Part shown: one piece after another, positions 7,296 to 13,884 of the stretch
Layout: every line of letters begins with the position of its first letter
Numbering within the stretch: position 1 is the stretch's first letter
Source of the DNA: an uncultured Bacilli bacterium
GTDB taxonomy: Bacteria; Bacillota_I; Bacilli_A; RF39; UBA660
Direction: 5' to 3'
Length of the DNA stretch: 29,181 nucleotides
NCBI GenBank assembly: GCA_947632355.1
Contig: CANROY010000008.1
Span: 1 to 29,181, forward strand
Position numbers and translations under genes: made by a program
Notes under the pieces: generated by a model
What the model was told of the DNA's origin: nothing
Seen by the model: only the letters and a program-made list of their open reading frames with translations
Database searches by the model: none

Positions 7296-8822
7296 ATGAA
7301 ACTAAACAAATTTAACAAAAATAAGAAACGAAAAAGTATTTTAATAGGAAGCATAATAGGAATTTTGCTTATTATAGGAGGTATAAGTCTATACCGAAGT
7401 TTTGCCATGTATAAAGTAGAAAAAACGTTTGATGTTTTACAAGGAACAATTCCTGATTTTAGAAAAACAAAAACGTATACAGAAGAATTACTAAATGGAG
7501 CAGATCCGGTATTAGATGAAGAAGGAGAACTTGTACCAGTAAAAATAGGAAATAATGGAGAAGTAACCAAAGCCGATATAACACAAGAATGGTATAGTTA
7601 TGAAAAGAAAGAATGGGCAAATGCCGTTATATTAACTGATGCAGGAAAACAACAAAACATAGGAGTTAATGAAAAAATAGAAGAACAATATATCGAAAGT
7701 TATTTTGTATGGATACCAAAATATCGATATAAATTATTTGATATGGGAAATTATCAAAATGCATCAAGTACTATTGTTGATAAGGGACCAACAAATGCAA
7801 TTGCAATCGAGTTTGGACTTACTGATACCGTAGATGATGAAACAAAAGAAGAATATAAACAATGTAAAACACCAATGAATGAAGAAAGAACACAAGGAGT
7901 ATCGGGTGCAAGTGGAAAATGCCAAAAAGATTATTGGATGACACACCCAGCATTTATTTCATTTGGAGCAAATGGTTTTTGGGTAGGAAAGTTTGAAACA
8001 GGATATAAAGGAGCAACAAGTACAATAGATGCACAAAATCATAATACAACCGATAAATCTAAAGTTGTTATCAAACCAAATGTATATAGTTGGACAAATA
8101 TAACAGTAGGGAACATGTTTAAAAACGCATTAAAATATAAAGAAAGTTTACGAAGTCATATGATGAAGAATACAGAATGGGGAGCAATAGCATATCTTAC
8201 AAATTCTATTTATGGTAGATGTACTAATAATGGAACTACTACTTGCGAAGAAGTAAGAATAAATAATAATAGTGGTTATGTAACAGGTTACGCAGCAGTA
8301 AATGTTCCATCAGCCGGGTGGAGTATCTATCAAGATTATGAATCAAAATCTCCAAATACAGATGGAACAAAAACAATAAATTACAAAAATTCAAATAGTG
8401 TATTAGCAAGTACAACTAAAAATTATAGTGGTATCTATGATATGAGTGGCGGAGCAAGTGAAACTATGATGGGAGTTATGAATAAAAATGTTGATGGATT
8501 AACTCAAGAAGATTTAAATGATTCAAGATATTTTGATTCTTATAATTCTAACAATTCACGTACAGTTTTTAATTACCGAATTTTGGGCGATGCAATAGGT
8601 GAAATGGGCCCGTTTGCCAATTCTGGAAAAGGTAATGATGGTACTTCTACATCTATTTCTTCATCATGGTATAATGATTTGGCATATAGTCTTATGTCGG
8701 GGAATTATTATCCTATTCGTGGTCAAACTCCTATATGGGGAAGTCATTGTGGTATTTTTTCTTTAGGTAGAGGCGTAGGTGGTGTTGGTAATAGTTTCCG
8801 TATCGTTCTTGCATTAATATAA
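7296..8822 (+). CDS. TM-anchored surface protein with formylglycine-enzyme/C-type-lectin-like C-terminal domain
   Basis: 508 aa. Residues 1-13 are Lys/Asn-rich and cytoplasmic, 14-32 form a TM helix (KSILIGSIIGILLIIGG), and the rest should be extracellular. An N-terminal module (about 33-150) with SFAMYKVEKTFDVLQGTIPDF is followed by YFVWIPKYRYKLF, FGANGFWVGKFETG, TEWGAIAYLTNSIYG, YAAVNVPSAGWSIYQDYES, YSGIYDMSGGASETMMGVM and a C-terminal RGQ...GIFSLGRGV...SFRIVL. The WIPKY / FWVGKFE / WGAIAYL / YDMSGGASE order resembles the FGE-sulfatase (C-type lectin) fold, here judged by eye. The fold is used for ligand display, and in diversity-generating retroelements its C-terminus is the variable part. 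Codon use shifts to a more T- and G-rich style from about 8530 to the end. The gene is under the XRE operators. Ligand unknown. Confidence 0.65.
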   Translation: MKLNKFNKNKKRKSILIGSIIGILLIIGGISLYRSFAMYKVEKTFDVLQGTIPDFRKTKTYTEELLNGADPVLDEEGELVPVKIGNNGEVTKADITQEWYSYEKKEWANAVILTDAGKQQNIGVNEKIEEQYIESYFVWIPKYRYKLFDMGNYQNASSTIVDKGPTNAIAIEFGLTDTVDDETKEEYKQCKTPMNEERTQGVSGASGKCQKDYWMTHPAFISFGANGFWVGKFETGYKGATSTIDAQNHNTTDKSKVVIKPNVYSWTNITVGNMFKNALKYKESLRSHMMKNTEWGAIAYLTNSIYGRCTNNGTTTCEEVRINNNSGYVTGYAAVNVPSAGWSIYQDYESKSPNTDGTKTINYKNSNSVLASTTKNYSGIYDMSGGASETMMGVMNKNVDGLTQEDLNDSRYFDSYNSNNSRTVFNYRILGDAIGEMGPFANSGKGNDGTSTSISSSWYNDLAYSLMSGNYYPIRGQTPIWGSHCGIFSLGRGVGGVGNSFRIVLALI

Positions 8823-8824
8823 AT

Positions 8825-8853
8825 TTGCAAAATGTATAAAAATCTATTATAAT
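8825..8853 (+). promoter_or_regulatory. Promoter of the small antitoxin RNA
   Basis: TTGCAA (8825-8830), a 17-bp spacer, then TATAAT (8848-8853). It begins 3 bp after the stop codon of the upstream gene and has no ORF downstream on this strand before the terminator at 8898-8932, so it most likely drives a short RNA starting near 8860. Confidence 0.7.
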
Positions 8854-8859
8854 CAAAAT

Positions 8860-8932
8860 GTAAGTGTTACCGAGATTTGGTAACGCCTACTCAGTGTAAG
8901 CGTTATATTACTTTCGTAATATAGCGTTTTTT
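8860..8932 (+). ncRNA. Predicted ~73-nt antisense RNA (RNA II-like antitoxin)
   Basis: The RNA would begin about 7 nt after the -10 box and end at a strong intrinsic terminator. It folds as two hairpins. The 5' one pairs GTGTTACC (8864-8871, allowing one G-U) with GGTAACGC (8879-8886) around GAGATTT; the 3' one is the terminator. GGTAACG (8879-8885) is exactly complementary to CGTTACC at the 5' end of the leftward toxin mRNA. CTACTCA (8887-8893), in the unpaired linker, is exactly complementary to TGAGTAG between the SD and the ATG of the toxin. The two RNAs also converge on the terminator. Size and layout match RNA II of the pAD1 par locus. Inferred from sequence only. Confidence 0.6.
8898..8932 (+). 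terminator. Terminator of the small RNA, in the tail-to-tail region of the type I module
   Basis: A 14-bp stem (8898-8911 with 8916-8929, two or three G-U pairs, TTTC loop) runs directly into T residues to 8932. On the plus strand it ends the small RNA and can also end readthrough from the surface-protein gene. On the minus strand the hairpin lacks a U-tract, so the toxin mRNA may extend to the next hairpin (8886-8864), which is followed by a T-rich stretch. Confidence 0.8.
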
Positions 8933-8934
8933 AG

Positions 8935-9021
8935 TTATATTAAACGTAATATAATTACGAATAACATAATTATAATTACTAGAAGAACTAGTATACATAA
9001 ATGTAAATTTTCTTTGTTCAT
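8935..9021 (-). CDS. 28-residue hydrophobic peptide, predicted type I toxin
   Basis: Translation from ATG 9021 gives MNKENLHL followed by an uninterrupted hydrophobic segment of about 17 residues (CILVLLVI... to ...FVIIL) and the end RLI, then TAA at 8937-8935. The SD is AAGGAG, 9 nt before the ATG and a near-perfect match to the anti-SD. The promoter lies at 9153-9126, giving an mRNA leader of about 100 nt. A lone TM peptide of under 40 residues with a long leader and an opposing small RNA is the pattern of type I toxins such as Fst, TxpA and BsrG, which damage the membrane when translated. It lacks the charged C-terminal tail of Fst and I recognise no homologue. Confidence 0.6.
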   Translation of the reverse strand: MNKENLHLCILVLLVIIIMLFVIILRLI

Positions 9022-9125
9022 AACTACTCACTCCTTCTTTCCCTTTCAAAAACCAAAACGATCCCCTAATAAGGAAGATAGAAAAATGGATAGTAAACGC
9101 CACCCTTTCTCGGTAACGGTGAGTT

Positions 9126-9153
9126 ATTATATAGATAAAAATTTATATTTCAA
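9126..9153 (-). promoter_or_regulatory. Promoter of the toxin peptide mRNA
   Basis: On the minus strand TTGAAA (9153-9148), a 16-bp spacer and TATAAT (9131-9126). The start point would be near 9119, so the transcript begins with CGTTACCGAG..., placing the first antitoxin-complementary heptamer (9118-9112) at its extreme 5' end. Confidence 0.7.
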
Positions 9154-9219
9154 GCGATTCGACAAAACTAGAACTAACTTATCAATCTACGACAAAATAA
9201 GACAATTCCTATATCCAAT

Positions 9220-9248
9220 TTGCAAATACCTTTCATTTCTTGTATAAT
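9220..9248 (+). promoter_or_regulatory. Promoter of engB
   Basis: TTGCAA (9220-9225), 17-bp spacer, TATAAT (9243-9248). The predicted start is only about a dozen nt upstream of the ATG, so the 5' leader is little more than the AGGTG ribosome binding site. Confidence 0.75.
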
Positions 9249-9266
9249 GTTTTCTAGGTGATTTTT

Positions 9267-9842
9267 ATGGAAATCAAAACAGTTGACTTAAAAAACATTG
9301 CTGTTCGTCAAAGTCAATATCCAGAAGATAAAAAATGTGAATTTTTACTTGTTGGAAGAAGTAATGTTGGAAAAAGTAGTTTTATCAATACTTTAATTAG
9401 TCGTAAAAACTATGCGAGAACGAGTTCTAAACCCGGTAAAACACAAACATTAAATTTTTATTTAATCAATGATTTATTTTATTTAATTGATGTTCCTGGA
9501 TATGGTTATGCAAAAGTTGATAAAGGAACAAGTAAAAAAATGGGACTTATGATTGAAGAGTATTTAAAAAATAGAGAAGAATTAAAACACGTTTTTTTAC
9601 TAGTTGATTATCGCCATAAACCAACGGAAGATGATATATTAATGTATAACTTTTTAAAATACTATAATTTAGATATTACGGTAGTTGCTACGAAGTATGA
9701 TAAGGTAACAAAAAATAATCGTTCAAAACAAGATAAGTTAATTCAGGATACTTTAAAATTGAATAAAGAGTTTATTCCTTTTTCTACCATAACAAAAAAA
9801 GGAAAAGATGAAGTTTATGCAATTATAGAAAGTTATCTATAA
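9267..9842 (+). CDS. engB: Ribosome biogenesis GTPase EngB/YsxC (YihA)
   Basis: 191 aa from ATG 9267 with AGGTG 6 nt before it; an upstream in-frame GTG at 9258 overlaps that SD. EngB is an essential TRAFAC-class GTPase required for a late step of 50S subunit assembly. Motifs: GRSNVGKSSFIN (P-loop, 30-41), TSSKPGKTQTLNFY (G2, 52-65), DVPGYGYAKV (G3, 75-84) and TKYDK (G4, 141-145), with FSTITKKG as G5. Length is normal for the family. It heads the housekeeping cluster but has its own promoter, and secG behind it has a separate one. Confidence 0.95.
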   Translation: MEIKTVDLKNIAVRQSQYPEDKKCEFLLVGRSNVGKSSFINTLISRKNYARTSSKPGKTQTLNFYLINDLFYLIDVPGYGYAKVDKGTSKKMGLMIEEYLKNREELKHVFLLVDYRHKPTEDDILMYNFLKYYNLDITVVATKYDKVTKNNRSKQDKLIQDTLKLNKEFIPFSTITKKGKDEVYAIIESYL

Positions 9843-9845
9843 TTA

Positions 9846-9874
9846 TTGAAATTTTACGAGAAGTATGGTAATAT
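9846..9874 (+). promoter_or_regulatory. Promoter of secG
   Basis: TTGAAA (9846-9851), 17-bp spacer, TAATAT (9869-9874) preceded by TATGG. It starts immediately after the engB stop codon. The same TATGGTAATAT core is seen before the serine hydrolase gene at 4592-4602. Confidence 0.6.
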
Positions 9875-9899
9875 ACTTAAACGAATGGATGTGTTTATT

Positions 9900-10118
9900 A
9901 TGTTAGAAACAATATTATTAATCGTATCAGTATTATTAATCGCTATTGTATTATTACAAAGTAATAAAGCAAGTGATTCTGCACAAATTATTACAGGTGG
10001 TAATGAAAGTTTATTTCAAAATACAAAAGAACGTGGTATTGAACTTTTAATTAGTCGCATTACATTATTTTTAGGTATTGTCTTCTTTGTTGTTTCCTTT
10101 ATCTTATTTATAAAGTAA
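9900..10118 (+). CDS. secG: Preprotein translocase subunit SecG
   Basis: 72 aa from the ATG at 9900, which fits the family length. Upstream ATGs at 9846 and 9885 would add a non-homologous N-terminus and overlap the promoter. SecG is the small accessory subunit of the SecYEG membrane channel and assists SecA-driven export. Two TM helices are visible, ILLIVSVLLIAIVLLQ (about 4-19) and LFLGIVFFVVSFILFI (about 55-71), joined by a polar loop with the family signature LLQSNKASDSAQIITGGNESLF. Gene order secG ... rnr, smpB, ssrA is the classical Bacillota arrangement. Confidence 0.9.
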   Translation: MLETILLIVSVLLIAIVLLQSNKASDSAQIITGGNESLFQNTKERGIELLISRITLFLGIVFFVVSFILFIK

Positions 10119-10145
10119 AGAATATAAAAAATAGGGTGGTTTATT

Positions 10146-10844
10146 ATGAAATATTATTATGATTCAGATTTAAATGAATACAAAGAACTAATTGAATTGT
10201 TTCAAAAATGTATTTTAGAAGACATTCCAATTGTAAAAAATCGAATGGAAAAAATGAAACGTAATCATGAAATACTTGATATTATGATAGATTTTGTAAA
10301 TGCAAGAAAAGATATGTCTTATATACAATTGAATCATTATAATCAAATTAATGTTAATGGCATAATTGATGTAGAATCATTAAAATGTTTGTTTACCTAT
10401 TTATTAGAAGATCACGATATAGTCAGTAATTTTATTGTAGATAATGGTTTTATTTCTTTAGAACTTGCAGTTGATGAAGAATTAAGTAAACCAGAAGGCC
10501 TACTTTGCAAAGAAATTAAAGTATTTATAGATTTTAGAAAAACTATAAATCCTAGTGATTTAGAAAATGCTGTATTACAAATGTTAATAACAAATTTTTC
10601 AGAAAATTTAAAAAATACCTATTATTTTAGAGAAATGCAAGAAGAAAAAAGAAAAAATTTAACTGATTTTTTAACTGAGCAAGACTTAGAAAAGATAAAA
10701 GAATTATTAACAAAAGAAGATATAAATAAGTATTTATTAACTACTTCTATAGAACGCTTTGATGAATTATATAATGAATATCAAGAACAAAAGGAAATAG
10801 GAATATCAAGAAAATTAGAATTAAAAGAAGAAAATAATGAGTAA
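10146..10844 (+). CDS. Unknown helical protein between secG and the prepilin gene
   Basis: 232 aa, not recognised. ATG 10146 follows AGGGTGG. The protein is mostly charged helix with no signal peptide or TM segment, so it is probably cytoplasmic. It begins MKYYYDSDLNEYKELIELF and ends with a Lys/Glu-rich coil (EKIKELLTKEDIN...RKLELKEENNE). A middle stretch (MLITNFSENLKNTYYF) is less charged. It lies 27 nt after secG, where many Bacillota carry an esterase gene, and its stop codon is inside a terminator. It probably forms a transcript with secG. Codon use resembles the neighbours. Confidence 0.6.
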   Translation: MKYYYDSDLNEYKELIELFQKCILEDIPIVKNRMEKMKRNHEILDIMIDFVNARKDMSYIQLNHYNQINVNGIIDVESLKCLFTYLLEDHDIVSNFIVDNGFISLELAVDEELSKPEGLLCKEIKVFIDFRKTINPSDLENAVLQMLITNFSENLKNTYYFREMQEEKRKNLTDFLTEQDLEKIKELLTKEDINKYLLTTSIERFDELYNEYQEQKEIGISRKLELKEENNE

Positions 10845-10870
10845 AGTAAATGCTACTTTGCTTTTTTTTT
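10841..10870 (+). terminator. Terminator after the 232-aa unknown gene
   Basis: GTAAAGTA (10841-10848) pairs with TACTTTGC (10854-10861), loop AATGC, followed by nine T. The stem starts within the stop codon of the preceding gene. Confidence 0.85.
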
Positions 10871-10906
10871 GTGATTTTATGGGGTATAATAAAATTGGTG
10901 AACAAT

Positions 10907-11305
10907 ATGAAGAATAATAAAGGTTTTACTTTAATTGAGTTAATAGTAACAATAGGTATTATGATTCTAATTGGAATGATAATTGTAAATAATATGAGTG
11001 GCTTATTAAGTGAACAAAATGATACAGAATATGATAACTTTAAAAAGAATTTAGAAGAAAGTGCTTGTATTTATGTAGAAACGAAGTGGGATACAACAAA
11101 AAGAAGTTCTTGTAAGAGTAATAATAATTGTAGTATAAGTGTAGATGAATTAATACAAGAAGGTTTAATTGAAGATAACTTAAAAGATCCTAAAGAAACG
11201 GATCCTAATGATCCAAAGAAAGGTTTGGTTACAGAAAATCAAAATAAATATAAAGTAAATGTACGTTGGGTTGATAATGTGAAAACTTGTACAATGAATG
11301 GGTGA
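10907..11305 (+). CDS. Orphan type IV prepilin-like protein
   Basis: 132 aa from ATG 10907 (GGTGA 8 nt upstream, TATAAT at 10885-10890). The N-terminus MKNNKGFTLIELIVTIG is a canonical class III signal: short basic leader, prepilin peptidase cut after Gly, Phe+1 and Glu+5, then a hydrophobic helix of about 20 residues. The mature part is small and acidic with three cysteines (SACIY, SSCKS, NNCSIS) plus one near the C-terminus, so one or two disulfides are possible. No peptidase, ATPase or platform gene is in the window; it must use machinery encoded elsewhere, such as a Com-type pilus. It ends 5 nt before rnr and is probably cotranscribed with it. Confidence 0.8.
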   Translation: MKNNKGFTLIELIVTIGIMILIGMIIVNNMSGLLSEQNDTEYDNFKKNLEESACIYVETKWDTTKRSSCKSNNNCSISVDELIQEGLIEDNLKDPKETDPNDPKKGLVTENQNKYKVNVRWVDNVKTCTMNG

Positions 11306-11310
11306 TAAAA

Positions 11311-13425
11311 ATGAAAGAAGAAATCGTAAAAGTATTAGAAAATATTTATGAAGCAAAAGATGCAATAGAAATTAATGATTTACTAGGCCTTACTACACCT
11401 GAAGAGTATAAAATGGTGAGAGATACATTAGAGGAATTAGTTGAAGAATTTGTAGTCTATAGAACGAAAAAGGAAAAATATATCTTACTTAAAAATTGTC
11501 CTAACCTAAAAATAGGAAGACTAACTGTTAATAAAAAAGGGTATGGTTTTGTTATCTTAGAAAAAGAAGATGACTTGTATATTGCAAGTGATAACTTAAA
11601 TGGTGCTATTCACGATGATATTGTTCTATCAGAAATTATACGTAGTGGTGTTAAAAAAGAAGGTAAAGTTTTACGTGTTTTAAAAAGAGAAATTAATGAT
11701 ATGGTCGGAGAAGTTATCGTTAAGGATAATGAAATGCAAATTGATTTAGATGATGACAAAAAAGATATAGAACTTGTTTTAAAAAAAGAAAGTTTAACGA
11801 ATTGTGTTCCAGGACATAAAGTCGTGATTCGCCTTGTAAAAGAACTTGGACCTAAAAAATACTTAGCAGAAGTGATTAAAATATTAGGGCATAAAGATGA
11901 CCCGGGTGTTGATATTTTATCCATTGCTTGTAAGTATGGAATCGAAACAGAGTTTAATAAAGATGTAGAAAAAGAACTAGAAAGTATTCCCACCGAAGTA
12001 GAAGAAAAAGATTTAGTTGGTCGTACGGATTTAACCGATAAAGAAATATTTACAATCGATGGGTCCCATACCAAAGATATTGATGATGCGATTAGTTTAG
12101 AAATGGAAAACGATTTATATGTTTTGGGTGTTCATATTGCAGATGTATCGAATTATGTAAAAGAAAATACGGCATTAGGAGATACCGCTTATGAAAGAGG
12201 AACTTCTTGCTATCTTGCCGATACCGTTATTCCGATGATTCCACATAAATTATCGAATGGAATTTGTTCTTTAAATGAAGGTGTTGTTCGACTTACGATG
12301 AGTTGTGTCATGAAAATCAATAATCGTGGTAAAGTCGTAAGTTATGATATTTTCCCAAGTTATATTAAAAGCCGTAAGAAAATGACCTATGAAGCCGTAA
12401 ATGATATATTAATGCGTGATATTGTAGCACCGGATTATAAAGAATTTGCTCCTACTTTAAGAAAAATGAATGAACTTGCTCATATCTTACGTAAAGAAAA
12501 AATTTCTCGTGGATATATTGATTTTGATATTGATGAAGCAGAAGTTGTTCAAGACGAAGAAGGACGTGCTATTGATATCGTAAAAAGAGAACGAGAAGAT
12601 GGCGAAATGCTTATCGAAGACTTTATGATTGCAGCCAATGAAACGGTTGCCAGTCATATCTATAATATGGATTTACCATTTATTTATCGTGTTCATGGTA
12701 CACCAAATAGTGAAAAAATTGATGATTTTGTGAATTTAGTTAAACTTTTAGGTTATGAATTACAAACCAAAGTAACGGATTTAACGCCAATCTCTATGCA
12801 AAAATTACTAAGTGAATTATCTGATAAAGAAGAATTTAGTATACTATCTAGTATGCTATTACGTAGTATGAAAAAAGCCGAATACTCAAAAGATAACATT
12901 GGACACTTTGGACTTGGTAGTAAAGCCTATACGCATTTTACGAGCCCTATAAGAAGATTCCCAGATTTAACCGTTCATCGTCTTTTAAAGAAATACTTGG
13001 TAGAAAAAGATTTGTCGATGTCTACCATTAGTTATTATGAGAGTGCACTTGTTGATATCGCCGAGCATTCAAGCCAAAAAGAAGTTGGAAGTGTCAATGC
13101 CGAACGTGATGTTTTAGATATGAAAATGGCAGAATATATGGAAAGTCATATTGGAGAAGAATATGTGGGTATGATTTCGACCGTTACCAACTTTGGTTTC
13201 TTTGTAGAACTTCCGAATTTAGTAGAAGGACTAGTACACGTTAGTACTCTAAAAGGTGATTACTTCCATTATGTTCCTGAAAAACTTGCTTTAATTGGAG
13301 AAAATACCAAAGTACAATATCGTATTGGAGACCAATTGAAAGTAAAAGTTGTTAGTGCATCAAAAGCAACTGCTATGATTGATTTTGAAATTGTAAAGAG
13401 TGATGAAGATGGAAATAAGAAATAA
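11311..13425 (+). CDS. rnr: Ribonuclease R
   Basis: 704 aa from ATG 11311, preceded by GGGTGATAAAA. RNase R is a processive 3'-5' exoribonuclease that degrades structured RNA, and with tmRNA-SmpB it removes faulty mRNAs. Domain order: winged-helix N-terminus (about 1-60), cold-shock OB folds (about 65-220), RNB catalytic domain (about 240-570) with DGSHTKDIDDAISL holding the metal-binding aspartates D250, D256, D258 and D259 and later TSPIRRFPDL, then an S1 domain (about 615-690, YVGMISTVTNFGFFVEL). The Lys-rich C-terminal tail is very short compared with E. coli RNase R. It overlaps smpB by 17 nt. Confidence 0.96.
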   Translation: MKEEIVKVLENIYEAKDAIEINDLLGLTTPEEYKMVRDTLEELVEEFVVYRTKKEKYILLKNCPNLKIGRLTVNKKGYGFVILEKEDDLYIASDNLNGAIHDDIVLSEIIRSGVKKEGKVLRVLKREINDMVGEVIVKDNEMQIDLDDDKKDIELVLKKESLTNCVPGHKVVIRLVKELGPKKYLAEVIKILGHKDDPGVDILSIACKYGIETEFNKDVEKELESIPTEVEEKDLVGRTDLTDKEIFTIDGSHTKDIDDAISLEMENDLYVLGVHIADVSNYVKENTALGDTAYERGTSCYLADTVIPMIPHKLSNGICSLNEGVVRLTMSCVMKINNRGKVVSYDIFPSYIKSRKKMTYEAVNDILMRDIVAPDYKEFAPTLRKMNELAHILRKEKISRGYIDFDIDEAEVVQDEEGRAIDIVKREREDGEMLIEDFMIAANETVASHIYNMDLPFIYRVHGTPNSEKIDDFVNLVKLLGYELQTKVTDLTPISMQKLLSELSDKEEFSILSSMLLRSMKKAEYSKDNIGHFGLGSKAYTHFTSPIRRFPDLTVHRLLKKYLVEKDLSMSTISYYESALVDIAEHSSQKEVGSVNAERDVLDMKMAEYMESHIGEEYVGMISTVTNFGFFVELPNLVEGLVHVSTLKGDYFHYVPEKLALIGENTKVQYRIGDQLKVKVVSASKATAMIDFEIVKSDEDGNKK

Positions 13426-13837
13426 AAAAGCAACATTTGATTATACCGTTGAAAGTGAATTAGAAGCAGGAATAGAACTTGTTGGAACAGAAATAAAAAG
13501 TATTCGTGCTGGTTCTGCTAACTTAAAAGATACGTATGTCGTGATTAAGAATAATGAAGCCTTTGTTTTAAATATGTTTATTGCCAAATACGAAGAAGGA
13601 AATCAATTTAATCACGAAGAGACAAGAACAAGAAAGTTATTGCTTCATAAAAAAGAGATTCTAAAATTAAAAGAAGCAGTCAGTCAAGATGGCTATAGTA
13701 TTATTCCTTTAAAACTTTATTTAAAAAGAGGAAAAGCCAAACTTTTAATTGGTGTTTGTAAGGGTAAAAAACTGTATGATAAAAGAGAAAGCATTAAAAA
13801 ACGTGATGAAGAACGAGAAAAGAGAAGGTATATTTAA
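13409..13837 (+). CDS. smpB: SsrA-binding protein SmpB
   Basis: 142 aa from the ATG at 13409, which has AAAGAG at proper spacing; GTG 13400 and ATG 13403 are too close to it. SmpB binds the tRNA-like domain of tmRNA and brings it to stalled ribosomes. Family motifs: KKATFDYTVESELEAGIELVGTEIKSIR (N-terminal strand and helix), GSANLKDTYV, FNHEETRTRKLLLHKKEI, KRGKAKLLIGVCKGKKLYDKRESIK, then a basic C-terminal tail (KRDEEREKRRY) that enters the mRNA channel. It sits inside the rnr transcript and 2.2 kb upstream of ssrA, its RNA partner. Confidence 0.96.
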   Translation: MEIRNKKATFDYTVESELEAGIELVGTEIKSIRAGSANLKDTYVVIKNNEAFVLNMFIAKYEEGNQFNHEETRTRKLLLHKKEILKLKEAVSQDGYSIIPLKLYLKRGKAKLLIGVCKGKKLYDKRESIKKRDEEREKRRYI

Positions 13838-13849
13838 TTCTCTTTTTTT
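13818..13849 (+). terminator. Terminator of the rnr-smpB transcript
   Basis: AAAAGAGAA (13818-13826) pairs with TTCTCTTTT (13838-13846) around an 11-nt loop and runs into T residues to 13849. It overlaps the 3' end of smpB. Confidence 0.75.
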
Positions 13850-13884
13850 AGTCTTTATGCTATAATATTTTATAGGTGGTAGTT

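Larger units (their letters stand above)
8879..9118. repeat. Two pairs of direct heptamers linking antitoxin RNA and toxin mRNA (DRa/DRb-like)
   Basis: Plus-strand GGTAACG occurs at 8879-8885 and 9112-9118; CTACTCA at 8887-8893 and 9024-9030. Because the two RNAs are transcribed toward each other, direct repeats in DNA become complementary in RNA. One targets the toxin mRNA 5' end, the other the stretch between SD and start codon. GTTACCGAGA also occurs inverted (8866-8875 on plus; 9118-9109 on minus), so a long toxin transcript could pair its own 5' and 3' ends. Confidence 0.65.

Noticed and set aside
7296..8822. True formylglycine-generating enzyme or sortase substrate
   Set aside because: No evident catalytic cysteine pair of FGE was found, and no LPXTG motif; the protein is anchored by an N-terminal helix.
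8860..8932. Riboswitch or protein-binding leader instead of antisense RNA
   Set aside because: The RNA ends before any rightward gene and is followed by a strong terminator; engB has its own promoter at 9220, so there is nothing downstream for it to control in cis.
8903..9247. Two longer open frames in the 8.9-9.25 kb gap (66 aa leftward, 77 aa rightward)
   Set aside because: Neither has a ribosome binding site or family resemblance; the rightward one runs through both the toxin leader and the engB promoter, and the leftward one is in a different frame from the SD-led 28-codon ORF.
11303..11305. Possible alternative genetic code with TGA as Trp (the prepilin TGA is followed by TAA)
   Set aside because: All other tryptophans are TGG and no gene needs TGA read-through; standard bacterial code explains everything.
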